A stretch of DNA of 64,000 nt from an uncultured Opitutaceae bacterium (lineage in GTDB: Bacteria > Verrucomicrobiota > Verrucomicrobiia > Opitutales > Opitutaceae): positions 1 through 64,000 of the forward strand of contig CAITBM010000021.1 of the NCBI GenBank assembly GCA_903890485.1, in the 5' to 3' direction. A model generated the notes under the pieces. It saw nothing but the letters and a program-made list of their open reading frames with translations, did no database searches and was not told the DNA's origin. Below, piece after piece: positions 16,447-24,476 of this stretch. A program made the position numbers and the translations under genes. Each line of letters opens with the position of its first letter. Within the stretch, counting starts at the first letter, position 1.

Positions 16447-18189
16447 ATGAACGCGGAAGAACCCCCTCCGTCCTCGTCGGTTAGCTCCACGGGAGCGACC
16501 CCAACCGGCGCCGATCCTAAGGAAGGATCGCCGCTAGGCTCACCTGCGGCCGACCGAGAAAGGCGGATGATAGAGGCCCGGCTGCTGCGCATGGAGACAT
16601 ACCTAGGATTCCGGCTGCTCACCGATAGCGAGGCCAGCGCCATTCTTGATGGAGAGACTGTGCCGAAGGCGAAAGCTGGCCCGATCCCGGCGGGCGACGG
16701 CGAGCTCGAGATGGAAATCGGAGAATATTGGCTCGCCCGGGTTGGCGTTCTTGCCCTTTGCGTCGGCATGGCATTCCTAGTGGCCTTCCCATTCCCCGGG
16801 CTACCGTCGTTTATCTCGTGTCTCATCGGATACACCGCGTCCGCGGCCTTTTTCGCGGTGGCGGGGCGGTGGCGACACTCCAAGCCGGATGCCTCGAGCA
16901 TTCTCTACGCAGGAGCCCTTTTCCTGCTGTTTTTTGCAACCGTCCGCCTTCATTTCTTCTCGGCACACCCCGTGGTCGAGGACTCAGGTGCAGGGCTTGG
17001 CCTACTAGCGTTGGTCGTGGGTCTTGGGATTATTTTGGCCGTTCGGACCAGGGGGGAGCTGACAACGAGCCTCGCGTTCGCCATTGGGATGGCGGCCGTT
17101 GCGATATCTGACACGCCTTGGTTTCAGTTTTCCCTTTTGGTCGCGCTCGCTTGCGCCGCGTATACGGTCGTTCAAATCAGGAATTGGCCCCGACTCGGAC
17201 TTGCCGTAACGGCACTCACGTATCTCCTCCACGTCGATTGGCTCCTGAATAATCCCCTTGTGGGACACGCCCTGCAAGGCGTCGCCGCGCCCCACGGGAA
17301 TTTGTTCGCCCTAGCCGCGTATTCGCTCCCCTTGGTGGCGGTTGGCTTCAGGAAAGGCGCTATCGAGGACCACATGGCCATACGAATCGGTCGCGCCGTA
17401 CTGACAAGCGCGGGAGCGATGCTCATTGCCCTCATCAATGTCCAGCTCTTCTCCGGAGGAACTCGGCCCTGGGTTGAGACGGTAGTTGCCATAAGCATGT
17501 TAGCGGCTGCGTTCGCCTACTGGAGGCACCACCAAAGCGTCTACGCCACATCCATTTATGCATGCGTTGGGTACATGCTGCTCAGCATCGCGATCGTTCG
17601 GTATTTCCCCGCGCCCGGGTTCTACGGCTGGCTCGCCTGGCAAAGCCTGCTCGTCGCGGTGACCGCCGTTGGCTACCGGTCCAAGATCATCATCGTCGCC
17701 AATCTCTTCATCTTCGGGGGGATATACTTCACCTACCTTGTCCTGGGCGAGGCCACCGGCCCGGTGGACCTGAGCTTTGCGGTCGTGGCCCTTTTGACAG
17801 CGCGGGTTTTGAACTGGAAGAAGGCCAATCTGGATCTACGAACTGAGCTCATGCGGAATCTTTACTTGGGGGCCGCGACAATAGTGATCCCCTACGGCCT
17901 GTTTCACACGGTGCCCAAGGGATGGGTAAGCACGTCCTGGCTCGGCGTGGCCATATGCTACCTTTTGGTCAGCGCGATCCTAAGGAATCGGAAATACCGC
18001 GTAATGGGCATCGGCACAATCCTGGCCACGGTGATTTACGTGTTCGTGGTCGACCTGTCTCGCCTCGAGCCAGCCTACAGGATCATCTCGTTCCTCATGC
18101 TTGGACTCGTTCTCCTCGGGGTCTCTTTGGCGTACTCCAAGCAGCGCCGCCGAGAGCGTGATGCCAGAACAAAGCCGAGCGCGCTCTAG
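16447..18189 (+). CDS. Polytopic membrane protein, DUF2339-like
   Basis: 580 residues. Residues 1-90 are a Pro/Ser-rich then charged cytosolic region. From EIGEYWLARVGVLALCVGMA (about residue 93) onward there are roughly 14 to 16 hydrophobic helices in quick succession, as in the DUF2339 family of predicted membrane proteins, whose function is unknown. The very basic C-terminus ends the protein. ATG 16447 has a purine-rich AAGGGGAAGGG ribosome site. The 164 bases before it hold no gene. It follows the heptaheme gene on the same strand and tail-overlaps nothing, ending 5 bases before a convergent gene. A link to electron transfer is only positional. Confidence 0.65.
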   Translation: MNAEEPPPSSSVSSTGATPTGADPKEGSPLGSPAADRERRMIEARLLRMETYLGFRLLTDSEASAILDGETVPKAKAGPIPAGDGELEMEIGEYWLARVGVLALCVGMAFLVAFPFPGLPSFISCLIGYTASAAFFAVAGRWRHSKPDASSILYAGALFLLFFATVRLHFFSAHPVVEDSGAGLGLLALVVGLGIILAVRTRGELTTSLAFAIGMAAVAISDTPWFQFSLLVALACAAYTVVQIRNWPRLGLAVTALTYLLHVDWLLNNPLVGHALQGVAAPHGNLFALAAYSLPLVAVGFRKGAIEDHMAIRIGRAVLTSAGAMLIALINVQLFSGGTRPWVETVVAISMLAAAFAYWRHHQSVYATSIYACVGYMLLSIAIVRYFPAPGFYGWLAWQSLLVAVTAVGYRSKIIIVANLFIFGGIYFTYLVLGEATGPVDLSFAVVALLTARVLNWKKANLDLRTELMRNLYLGAATIVIPYGLFHTVPKGWVSTSWLGVAICYLLVSAILRNRKYRVMGIGTILATVIYVFVVDLSRLEPAYRIISFLMLGLVLLGVSLAYSKQRRRERDARTKPSAL

Positions 18190-18193
18190 CTCC

Positions 18194-18679
18194 TCAGCCT
18201 CCGCACGTGCACCCGGGGTGGTGTCCCTCAGGCTCTGTCCCCTGATCCGGAAGTTCGTCGGCAAGGTCGCACAGCGTTCGGTAATAGAGCTCGCGGTCGA
18301 GGCCAAGGGCGGATGAGGCAAATACCTCCGCATCGTCTGGGGAAGCAAACTCACCGTAATTAACCGTCACCAGGTGATAGAGTGCCAGGTGGGGAATCAC
18401 TCCCGGACGGGCGCAATAGGCGGGATGAATGTGGAGCGTGAACCCATCCTCCGGCTGCTCACCCTTCGGTTCGGCGAACGCGAACTCCCCGGGCTGCAGG
18501 CGCGATTCGTCGAAATCCAATGTACAGGGATACCGGACGCACGAGCGGTCCTTCAAGAGCGCGTCGAGCTCGTCCATACCGAGATTTGGACCATATTTGG
18601 AGAATACCTCGGCCCCCTTGCTCTGGACGTGCGCAGTCAACGACTGTTTAGCGCTCTCCGCGGTGAGTTGCGTGGACAC
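18194..18679 (-). CDS. Conserved-looking hypothetical protein
   Basis: 161 residues, soluble, acidic, with no signal peptide or membrane helix. It begins MSTQLTAESAKQSLTAHVQS, has a mid-region rich in aromatic and His residues (DGFTLHIHPAYCAR, LALYHLVTVNYGEF) and ends in HHPGCTCGG, a possible metal-binding tail. I do not recognise the family. It is the last gene of the tetraheme/FeS/NrfD unit, starting 14 bases after the NrfD stop, so it could be an assembly or maturation factor for that complex. This is a guess from position. Confidence 0.5.
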   Translation of the reverse strand: MSTQLTAESAKQSLTAHVQSKGAEVFSKYGPNLGMDELDALLKDRSCVRYPCTLDFDESRLQPGEFAFAEPKGEQPEDGFTLHIHPAYCARPGVIPHLALYHLVTVNYGEFASPDDAEVFASSALGLDRELYYRTLCDLADELPDQGTEPEGHHPGCTCGG

Positions 18680-18692
18680 GGGGAGGCGGGGG

Positions 18693-19967
18693 TCAGTGCG
18701 GCGCCGGGACCGGTGAATGCTCCACGCCCGCCTCGGGCTCCGGAAGGTGTTCGTTCGCCTTGCTCAGGGTGCCCTGGAGAATCGGAACCGACATGCGCAG
18801 GAAGATGGTGTAGCAGAGCAGCCCAAATGCCCAGATCCCCAGGCAGACCAAAGTTTCATTCATGCTCGGCGTGTACTCAATAAGGGCTCCGAGTGGGGTC
18901 GGAATGAACCCGGGTATCACCAGCCCCATGCCCTTTTCGATCCAAATTCCCACGATGCAAAGCACACACGCGACATCGAGCCACCTCAGGCTTCGGCTGA
19001 GCGGCAGGATCAGCAGGAACATGCTGATCAAATTGAACACGATGGCCGTCCAAATCCAGGGCACGAGCGCATGGTGCCCGTCCAACCCCAGGAATAGGTA
19101 TTTGGATGAGGCGACATGCAGGTTGCCGCTGTAGAATTCCTTGAAGATTTCATTAATTAAGAGGAACACATTTATGATCATCGAGACCTGGACTATGCTC
19201 CGGAGGGTAAGGAGCGCCTTGTCGGTGATGTGGTAGCGGGTGACACGCCGGATCACCTGGAGCGCCAGGATGATGATGGCTGGCCCGGCCGAGAATGCGG
19301 ATGCAAGAAACCGGGGACCAACGATGGACGAGTTCCAGAAGGGTCGTCCGCCGAGCCCCACGTACAGGAACGCGGTCACCGTATGAATCGACACCGCCCA
19401 GACTATCGCGATGAACACGAAGGGTATATAGAACCATTTCGACGGCTTGCGACCCTGATAGCGGCAATAAAGGAGATAACCGCAGATGTGGATATTCAGG
19501 AGAAGGTACCCGTTGAGGACGATCACATCCCAGCTGAGCATCGAGCGGGGGAAATTCAGCTGCCCTATACCCGGAATCAAGTGCCAGAACCGGTCCGGCC
19601 TTCCTAGGTCAACCGTGACAAACGCCAGGCACATGATGATCGCCGCGACAGCGAGGAGTTCGCCAAAGATCACAAGATCGTGGAGTTCCTCATTGTCGTA
19701 GATGTAGACAGGAATGACCATCATCACTGCGGCGGCAGCAACCCCGACCAGGAATGTGAAGTTGGCGATGTAAACGCCCCACGACACCTCGTCGCTCATC
19801 CCGGTGACAATCAGTCCATGGACAAACTGATTGCAGTAGGCGTGCAGCCCCAGCAGGGAGAATACCGTAAGCCCCCCCATCCAAGTGTAATAGCGCCAAT
19901 CTCCAACGAAGGCGATGCGAGCGCAGCGCCAGAGAAAAGTCAGATAATCTCGTGTGGCGTGGATCAT
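18693..19967 (-). CDS. NrfD/PsrC-type membrane quinol-binding subunit
   Basis: 424 residues from ATG 19967, which overlaps the stop of the FeS gene by 4 bases; the longer frame to 20108 is rejected. About ten membrane helices are visible, with the NrfD-family features GLHAYCNQF and SWGVYIANFTFLVGVAAAA near the start and AVSIHTVTAFLYVGLGGRPF in the middle. The length fits the ten-helix HybB/DsrP/ActC branch better than the shorter E. coli NrfD. These subunits bind menaquinol and pass electrons to the partner FeS protein, without heme of their own. Here the partners are the FeS and tetraheme proteins just upstream. Confidence 0.87.
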   Translation of the reverse strand: MIHATRDYLTFLWRCARIAFVGDWRYYTWMGGLTVFSLLGLHAYCNQFVHGLIVTGMSDEVSWGVYIANFTFLVGVAAAAVMMVIPVYIYDNEELHDLVIFGELLAVAAIIMCLAFVTVDLGRPDRFWHLIPGIGQLNFPRSMLSWDVIVLNGYLLLNIHICGYLLYCRYQGRKPSKWFYIPFVFIAIVWAVSIHTVTAFLYVGLGGRPFWNSSIVGPRFLASAFSAGPAIIILALQVIRRVTRYHITDKALLTLRSIVQVSMIINVFLLINEIFKEFYSGNLHVASSKYLFLGLDGHHALVPWIWTAIVFNLISMFLLILPLSRSLRWLDVACVLCIVGIWIEKGMGLVIPGFIPTPLGALIEYTPSMNETLVCLGIWAFGLLCYTIFLRMSVPILQGTLSKANEHLPEPEAGVEHSPVPAPH

Positions 19968-20917
19968 TTCTCGAAGTAGTAGAAGAACCGTGGATTCGTG
20001 CCCATCTCCTCCTTTAGCTGGATGAAGATGCGCTTCTCGCGAAGGATGTAGGACACCTCGCTGTCCGGATCCAGGATGTTGCCGAATTTCCTCGCTCCCA
20101 CAGGGCACACCTCAAGGCATGCGGGATATCGACCCACCCGCGTGCGCTGTATGCAAAAGTGGCATTTCTCCATGACACCCTGCTTGCGCGGCCGGTTCCC
20201 GAGGTAAGCCATGTTGGGATTCAGTCGCTCCTTGGGAATTTCCGGCTTTGTGAAGTTAAACCTTCGGGCCCAGTAAGGACAGGCCGCCTCGCAGTAGCGG
20301 CATCCGATGCACCAGTCGTAGTCAATCACGGTGATCCCGTCCTTCTCCTGCCATGTTGCGTGCACGGGACAGACCTTCACGCATGGGGGATTATGGCACT
20401 GCTGGCACTGCACCGGCATGTAGAAAAACCCCTTTTGCGGCACAGCCTCGGGATTGTACAGGTGATCTGCCTTCTCGATGTCCATCGAGCCGTGCGGCAG
20501 TTTGAGAACCCTGATGTACTGGATCTCGGGATTGCGCGATTGGTTGTTCTCGGCGACGCAGGCGTGCACGCATTTGCGACATCCTATGCAGCGTGTCAGG
20601 TTCAGGCAGTATACGAACTCTACGCCGTCCATCGGCTTTAGGTCGCGCACATGCGGGCGGATGCCATATTGTCGCTGAACCTCGTTCTCGATCCGCTTGA
20701 TGACCTTAGACATGTCATCCGGCGTCATCTCCTTGTAATATTTCTGCATGAACTCGTCGACCGACGAGTAATCTCCTATCTCCCTGAGGGGCGATAGGCT
20801 TGCAGCCAGGGCTCCAAGGCCGGCGAACGCGGCCGACGACCGAAGAAAATTGCGCCGCCCCATGAGGCGGTCTGTTTCGTCGGGGACTGCTGCGGGTGTT
20901 GGCTCAGTCGGAGACAT
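19964..20917 (-). CDS. Tat-exported four-cluster [4Fe-4S] ferredoxin-type subunit
   Basis: 317 residues. The N-terminus has a twin-arginine signal (GRRNFLRSSAAFAGLG). Four cysteine groups follow: CIGCRKCVHAC (about 110), CQQCHNPPCVKVC (about 171), CIGCRYCEAAC (about 202) and CHFC with a later CLEVC (about 251), the layout of NrfC, DsrO and TtrB subunits. It would sit on the periplasmic side and carry electrons between the NrfD-type subunit and the tetraheme protein. Neither a molybdopterin subunit nor a reductase is encoded nearby, so the final acceptor is probably a cytochrome. It overlaps NrfD by 4 bases and follows the tetraheme gene by 2. Confidence 0.9.
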   Translation of the reverse strand: MSPTEPTPAAVPDETDRLMGRRNFLRSSAAFAGLGALAASLSPLREIGDYSSVDEFMQKYYKEMTPDDMSKVIKRIENEVQRQYGIRPHVRDLKPMDGVEFVYCLNLTRCIGCRKCVHACVAENNQSRNPEIQYIRVLKLPHGSMDIEKADHLYNPEAVPQKGFFYMPVQCQQCHNPPCVKVCPVHATWQEKDGITVIDYDWCIGCRYCEAACPYWARRFNFTKPEIPKERLNPNMAYLGNRPRKQGVMEKCHFCIQRTRVGRYPACLEVCPVGARKFGNILDPDSEVSYILREKRIFIQLKEEMGTNPRFFYYFEK

Positions 20918-20919
20918 GT

Positions 20920-21594
20920 TCAGGGTGTCGTTGCTTGCGGCGCCTGCGGCTCAAGCAATACAGGTTGGCGTAGGGGGTGGGGAGGGGGCGCGGGCTTGCG
21001 CGTCGGGATCCTTGGGGCGTGCGGGTTGTGGCAATTGACGCAATCGAGGCGCTTGAATTCCCCGAGCTGGTGATTCCAGTAGCCGTTCATGCGCCCGTGG
21101 ACCCCGGCCTCCCAATCCCTGAAATTGGGGCCATGGCAGCTACCGCAAAGGCGCGAGCTCTCAGCGAACTGGAGCTCGTTTCCGTCACGGGTGGAGAACG
21201 TCAGCAGGTTGCCCTCATTGTGGCAGTTATAACACAGATTATTCCTGTTGTGGGTTCCGTGCCCCATTTTGATGTCCGAGTGCTCGTCGGGCACGATTAG
21301 CACATGCTGGTCGTCGTAGCGAAGGGGCGGCGGGTTCTTCTTTTCGTGGCAGACGTAACACTGGAAGTCCGACAAATCGGCCTTTTCCCTGGCAAGGTCC
21401 GCATAGGACTTTCGCCACGCTGTCTGCTCAAGAAAAGACGGATCAACGAGGGGTATCTTGGCCTGGGTGGCCGGCTTCCAGGGAGTTGCCAACAAAACCG
21501 CCGCTAGGGCAAGAAAGCCACAGGTTATGCCGGCGAGAACCCAATTGGTCCTGCGCAGGGAGCTTTCGCTCGGCCTCTTCGGGGTAGGGCTCAT
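20920..21594 (-). CDS. Membrane-anchored tetraheme cytochrome c
   Basis: 224 residues with one N-terminal membrane anchor (about 18-37) and four CxxCH sites (CYVCH, CYNCH, CGSCH, CVNCH). The last is in the common CVNCHNPH context, and a Pro-rich tail follows. Spare histidines between motifs (DQHVLIVPDEHSDIKMGHGTH) are probable axial ligands. It is the first subunit of a compact unit (tetraheme, FeS, NrfD) and is preceded by a monoheme cytochrome gene. The set resembles the cytochrome, FeS and NrfD parts of alternative complex III or Nrf/Dsr-type complexes, lacking their catalytic members. Confidence 0.87.
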   Translation of the reverse strand: MSPTPKRPSESSLRRTNWVLAGITCGFLALAAVLLATPWKPATQAKIPLVDPSFLEQTAWRKSYADLAREKADLSDFQCYVCHEKKNPPPLRYDDQHVLIVPDEHSDIKMGHGTHNRNNLCYNCHNEGNLLTFSTRDGNELQFAESSRLCGSCHGPNFRDWEAGVHGRMNGYWNHQLGEFKRLDCVNCHNPHAPRIPTRKPAPPPHPLRQPVLLEPQAPQATTP

Positions 21595-21613
21595 TACGAC
21601 GGCCGAACCTAAC

Positions 21614-21943
21614 TTACTTTTTCAGGGACCGGACGCGCTTAACGAGGGCGGTGATCTCATCGTCAGCAAGGCCTTCGATCGGCTTCATCTTAACCTTACC
21701 CGACGGGTCCTTGATGCCCTCCTTGATCGCCTTGATAGCCTGTTCGTCTGTGAACGATCCCTGGAATTCGGCATCGGTCATGCTCCTGATCTTGAGCTTC
21801 TTTCCCATTTTCGTGTCGCCCTGGCCGTCTTGGCCATGGCAGCTCGCGCACTTGTCCGTCCAGTTTGAGTCGACGTCCGCGGCATAGGATAGGGAACATG
21901 CGGCGAGTCCGGCAGCTGCAAGTGAGATACGTAGGTAGTTCAT
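21614..21943 (-). CDS. Small monoheme cytochrome c, paralogue of the one at 14354
   Basis: 109 residues with a Sec signal peptide (MNYLRISLAAAGLAACSLSYA), a single CASCH site near residue 34 in the phrase DKCASCHGQDGQGDTKMGKK, and a C-terminal LADDEITALVKRVRSL helix. A Met in KVKMKPIEG is a likely sixth ligand. It matches the 112-residue cytochrome at 14354 along its whole length, so the island holds two related periplasmic shuttles. The gene leads the operon with the tetraheme, FeS and NrfD genes, which suggests it is the electron acceptor of that complex. Confidence 0.88.
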   Translation of the reverse strand: MNYLRISLAAAGLAACSLSYAADVDSNWTDKCASCHGQDGQGDTKMGKKLKIRSMTDAEFQGSFTDEQAIKAIKEGIKDPSGKVKMKPIEGLADDEITALVKRVRSLKK

Positions 21944-22148
21944 TGGGGTTGTTTTGTTTTACGGTCCCAATATCGGGCTTTTCGCTCAGTGCAGCTACCG
22001 AGCGTTTGTTCAAGACTATGCATATTTTGCGGTCCTAATCTGAGTTGAAGCCCGTCTAATCGTTTCCCAACCCGCAAGAGATGCCCACCTCTGCGCAAGC
22101 ACTGCGTAGTGGTTCCCGCCGGGCAGGAGCATACTGCCCCCACGTCCC

Positions 22149-24464
22149 ATGAAGCCGCACCCCTGGCATGTTTTTACGGTGGCCTTCAGCATTATGGCAC
22201 TGGCTGGGACGCCGCTGGGTTGGTCCGCAGCAGCTCAGGGCGCGGAAAAGGTAAGGGATTCAGCGCAATCGATTCCAACATCCCCAGAGAAGGCGACTGC
22301 CGCCCCCGCGGTCGCCAACAGCGAGTGCATGGACTGCCACGAGGCCGAATTCAAGCCCCGCAGGAAGGGCTTGGCTCCGGAATGGATCGGCGTGAAGCCC
22401 GAAGTCTTTGCCCACTCCTCACATGGCAAGCTGAACTGTGTCGACTGCCATGCATCCATAACGGAAACCCCTCATCCGAGCAAACTGCCGGCGGTCGATT
22501 GCACGGCGTGCCACGCAAAGGCGCTGCCAAAACACCAGTTCCATCCCAGATTGGCGCAGAGCCCTATTCCGGTGGGAAAGGATACGACGTGCACCGAATG
22601 CCACGGAGGTCACGATACCGCTCCCGTAAAATCAAAGGATTTCAGTTTTGTCGATGGGCGCCAGATCGAATCCTGCGGGAAATGCCATGATGCCGAGCAT
22701 AACGACTATGTGGCATCGGCCCACGGGGTCCGATCGAGCGAAGGCAAGCGGATCACGCCCGACTGCCTTGCCTGCCATGAGAAGCGAATTACGGCTATCG
22801 GGAAACAGGAGCATACAGTCGAGCTAAAGCTAGCCCAGGCCAGCCTTTGCGAGTCCTGCCACGTCGAGAAGTCCGAGGTCGCCGACAAGTCGATTCGCGG
22901 GGCCAAGTTTGTGGCTTCCTTCAACCAGTCCGTGCACGGGTCCGCGCTCGCGGAGGGGCATGTCAAATCCGCCACCTGCGTCGATTGCCACGGGGCGCAC
23001 GCGATGAACAAGTCCGCGGTTGCAGGGGCTCGCATCAACCGCCTCCGGATCCCTGAGACTTGTTCAGCATGCCACGAGAAACAGGCTATCGAGTTCGCGA
23101 AGAGCGTTCACGCTGAGGCGCTTAGCAGGGGCAATGTCGACTCACCCGTGTGCACGGACTGCCATGGTGAGCATGATATCAAGAGACACACCGACCCGTC
23201 CTCCCCGGTCCACAACACGAACCTGGCCCAGCAGGTCTGCGCCGAGTGCCATGCATCGGTGCGCCTCACCAGCAAGTATGGGATGCGGAGCGACTCCTTT
23301 AAGACTTTCACCGACAGCTACCACGGACTCGCGGTGAGGGGTGGGGCGGTCGAGGTGGTCAATTGCGCGAGCTGTCATGGTGTGCACGCAATCAAGTCAC
23401 AGACAGATCCCACCTCGAGCGTCTACAAGGGCAACCTCGTGAAGACCTGCGGCGAGTGCCACCGCGGCGCGAATACTCGATTTGCAATCGGCGCGGTGCA
23501 CGCAAGCGCGTCGCGTCGCGATACCTCGTCGCTTCTGTATTGGATATCTACCCTGTACGTGGGGTTGATCATCGTCGTGGTAGGCGGAATGGCCCTCCAC
23601 AACCTGCTGGATTTCCTCAAAAAGACCCGGCGGAAGCTTGCTATACAAAAGGGTGAAATCCAGGAGCATCCGGTTGCCCACAGGCTCTATCTCAGGATGT
23701 CGCTCCACGAGCGCCTGCAGCACAGCGTGCTCGTGGTCAGCTTCGTCTTGCTTGTCGTCACCGGATTCATGCTGCGCTATCCCGAGGCATGGTGGGTCGT
23801 TGGGATCCGGCAGTTCAGCAGCCGGGCCTTTGACCTGCGTGGCCTAATCCACAGGATTTCGGGCGTCGTTATGATCGCAGGAGGGGTATGGCACATCGGC
23901 TACCTTGCATTCACGAAGCCCGGGCGGAAATTGTTCGTCGACCTGCTGCCGCGCTGGCGCGACGTGACCGACCCCTGGCAGGTGCTCAAGTACAACGTCG
24001 GACTAGTCCCCGACAAACCCGCGTTCGGCCGGTTCTGCTATATCGAAAAGGCGGAATATTGGGCCCTCGTTTGGGGCACGATGTTGATGGGCGCCACGGG
24101 CGCCATTCTTTGGTTTGAGAACACCTCGATGGGATGGTTCACCAAGCTTGGGTTCGACGCCGCGAGGACGGTGCATTTTTACGAGGCCGTTTTGGCAACC
24201 CTCGCCATCATAGTCTGGCACCTGTATTTCGTGATATTTAACCCGGACGTCTACCCGATGAATCTCGCCTGGCTGACCGGACGCATGTCCGAGCGCGAAA
24301 TGATCGAGGAACATCCCCTGCAACTTGAGGAGATGAAAGCTGAGGAGAGGGCCGCCGGGAACGCCCCGGAAGCTTCCGACCCTGGTGTACCTCCCGCGAA
24401 CCCGTCGGCCGGCGTAAACGACGGCCCAATAGAGGACCTGCCGGACGGTCCGGACGACTCCTAA
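22149..24464 (+). CDS. 13-heme cytochrome c fused to a b-type cytochrome membrane domain
   Basis: 771 residues. A signal peptide (1-31) is followed by thirteen CxxCH sites between about 60 and 450 (CMDCH, CVDCH, CTACH, CTECH, CGKCH, CLACH, CESCH, CVDCH, CSACH, CTDCH, CAECH, CASCH, CGECH). After one membrane helix near 465-485 comes a four-helix b-type module (about 520-700) with paired histidines in LQHSVLVVS, LIHRISGVVM, VWHIGYLAF, VHFYEAV and IVWHLYFVIF, as in hydrogenase/formate dehydrogenase cytochrome b subunits. The tail is acidic and Pro-rich. One chain could therefore oxidise quinol with b hemes and export electrons along a c-heme wire. It is divergent from the monoheme-NrfD unit. Confidence 0.85.
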   Translation: MKPHPWHVFTVAFSIMALAGTPLGWSAAAQGAEKVRDSAQSIPTSPEKATAAPAVANSECMDCHEAEFKPRRKGLAPEWIGVKPEVFAHSSHGKLNCVDCHASITETPHPSKLPAVDCTACHAKALPKHQFHPRLAQSPIPVGKDTTCTECHGGHDTAPVKSKDFSFVDGRQIESCGKCHDAEHNDYVASAHGVRSSEGKRITPDCLACHEKRITAIGKQEHTVELKLAQASLCESCHVEKSEVADKSIRGAKFVASFNQSVHGSALAEGHVKSATCVDCHGAHAMNKSAVAGARINRLRIPETCSACHEKQAIEFAKSVHAEALSRGNVDSPVCTDCHGEHDIKRHTDPSSPVHNTNLAQQVCAECHASVRLTSKYGMRSDSFKTFTDSYHGLAVRGGAVEVVNCASCHGVHAIKSQTDPTSSVYKGNLVKTCGECHRGANTRFAIGAVHASASRRDTSSLLYWISTLYVGLIIVVVGGMALHNLLDFLKKTRRKLAIQKGEIQEHPVAHRLYLRMSLHERLQHSVLVVSFVLLVVTGFMLRYPEAWWVVGIRQFSSRAFDLRGLIHRISGVVMIAGGVWHIGYLAFTKPGRKLFVDLLPRWRDVTDPWQVLKYNVGLVPDKPAFGRFCYIEKAEYWALVWGTMLMGATGAILWFENTSMGWFTKLGFDAARTVHFYEAVLATLAIIVWHLYFVIFNPDVYPMNLAWLTGRMSEREMIEEHPLQLEEMKAEERAAGNAPEASDPGVPPANPSAGVNDGPIEDLPDGPDDS

Positions 24465-24476
24465 CAGGCACCGCGG

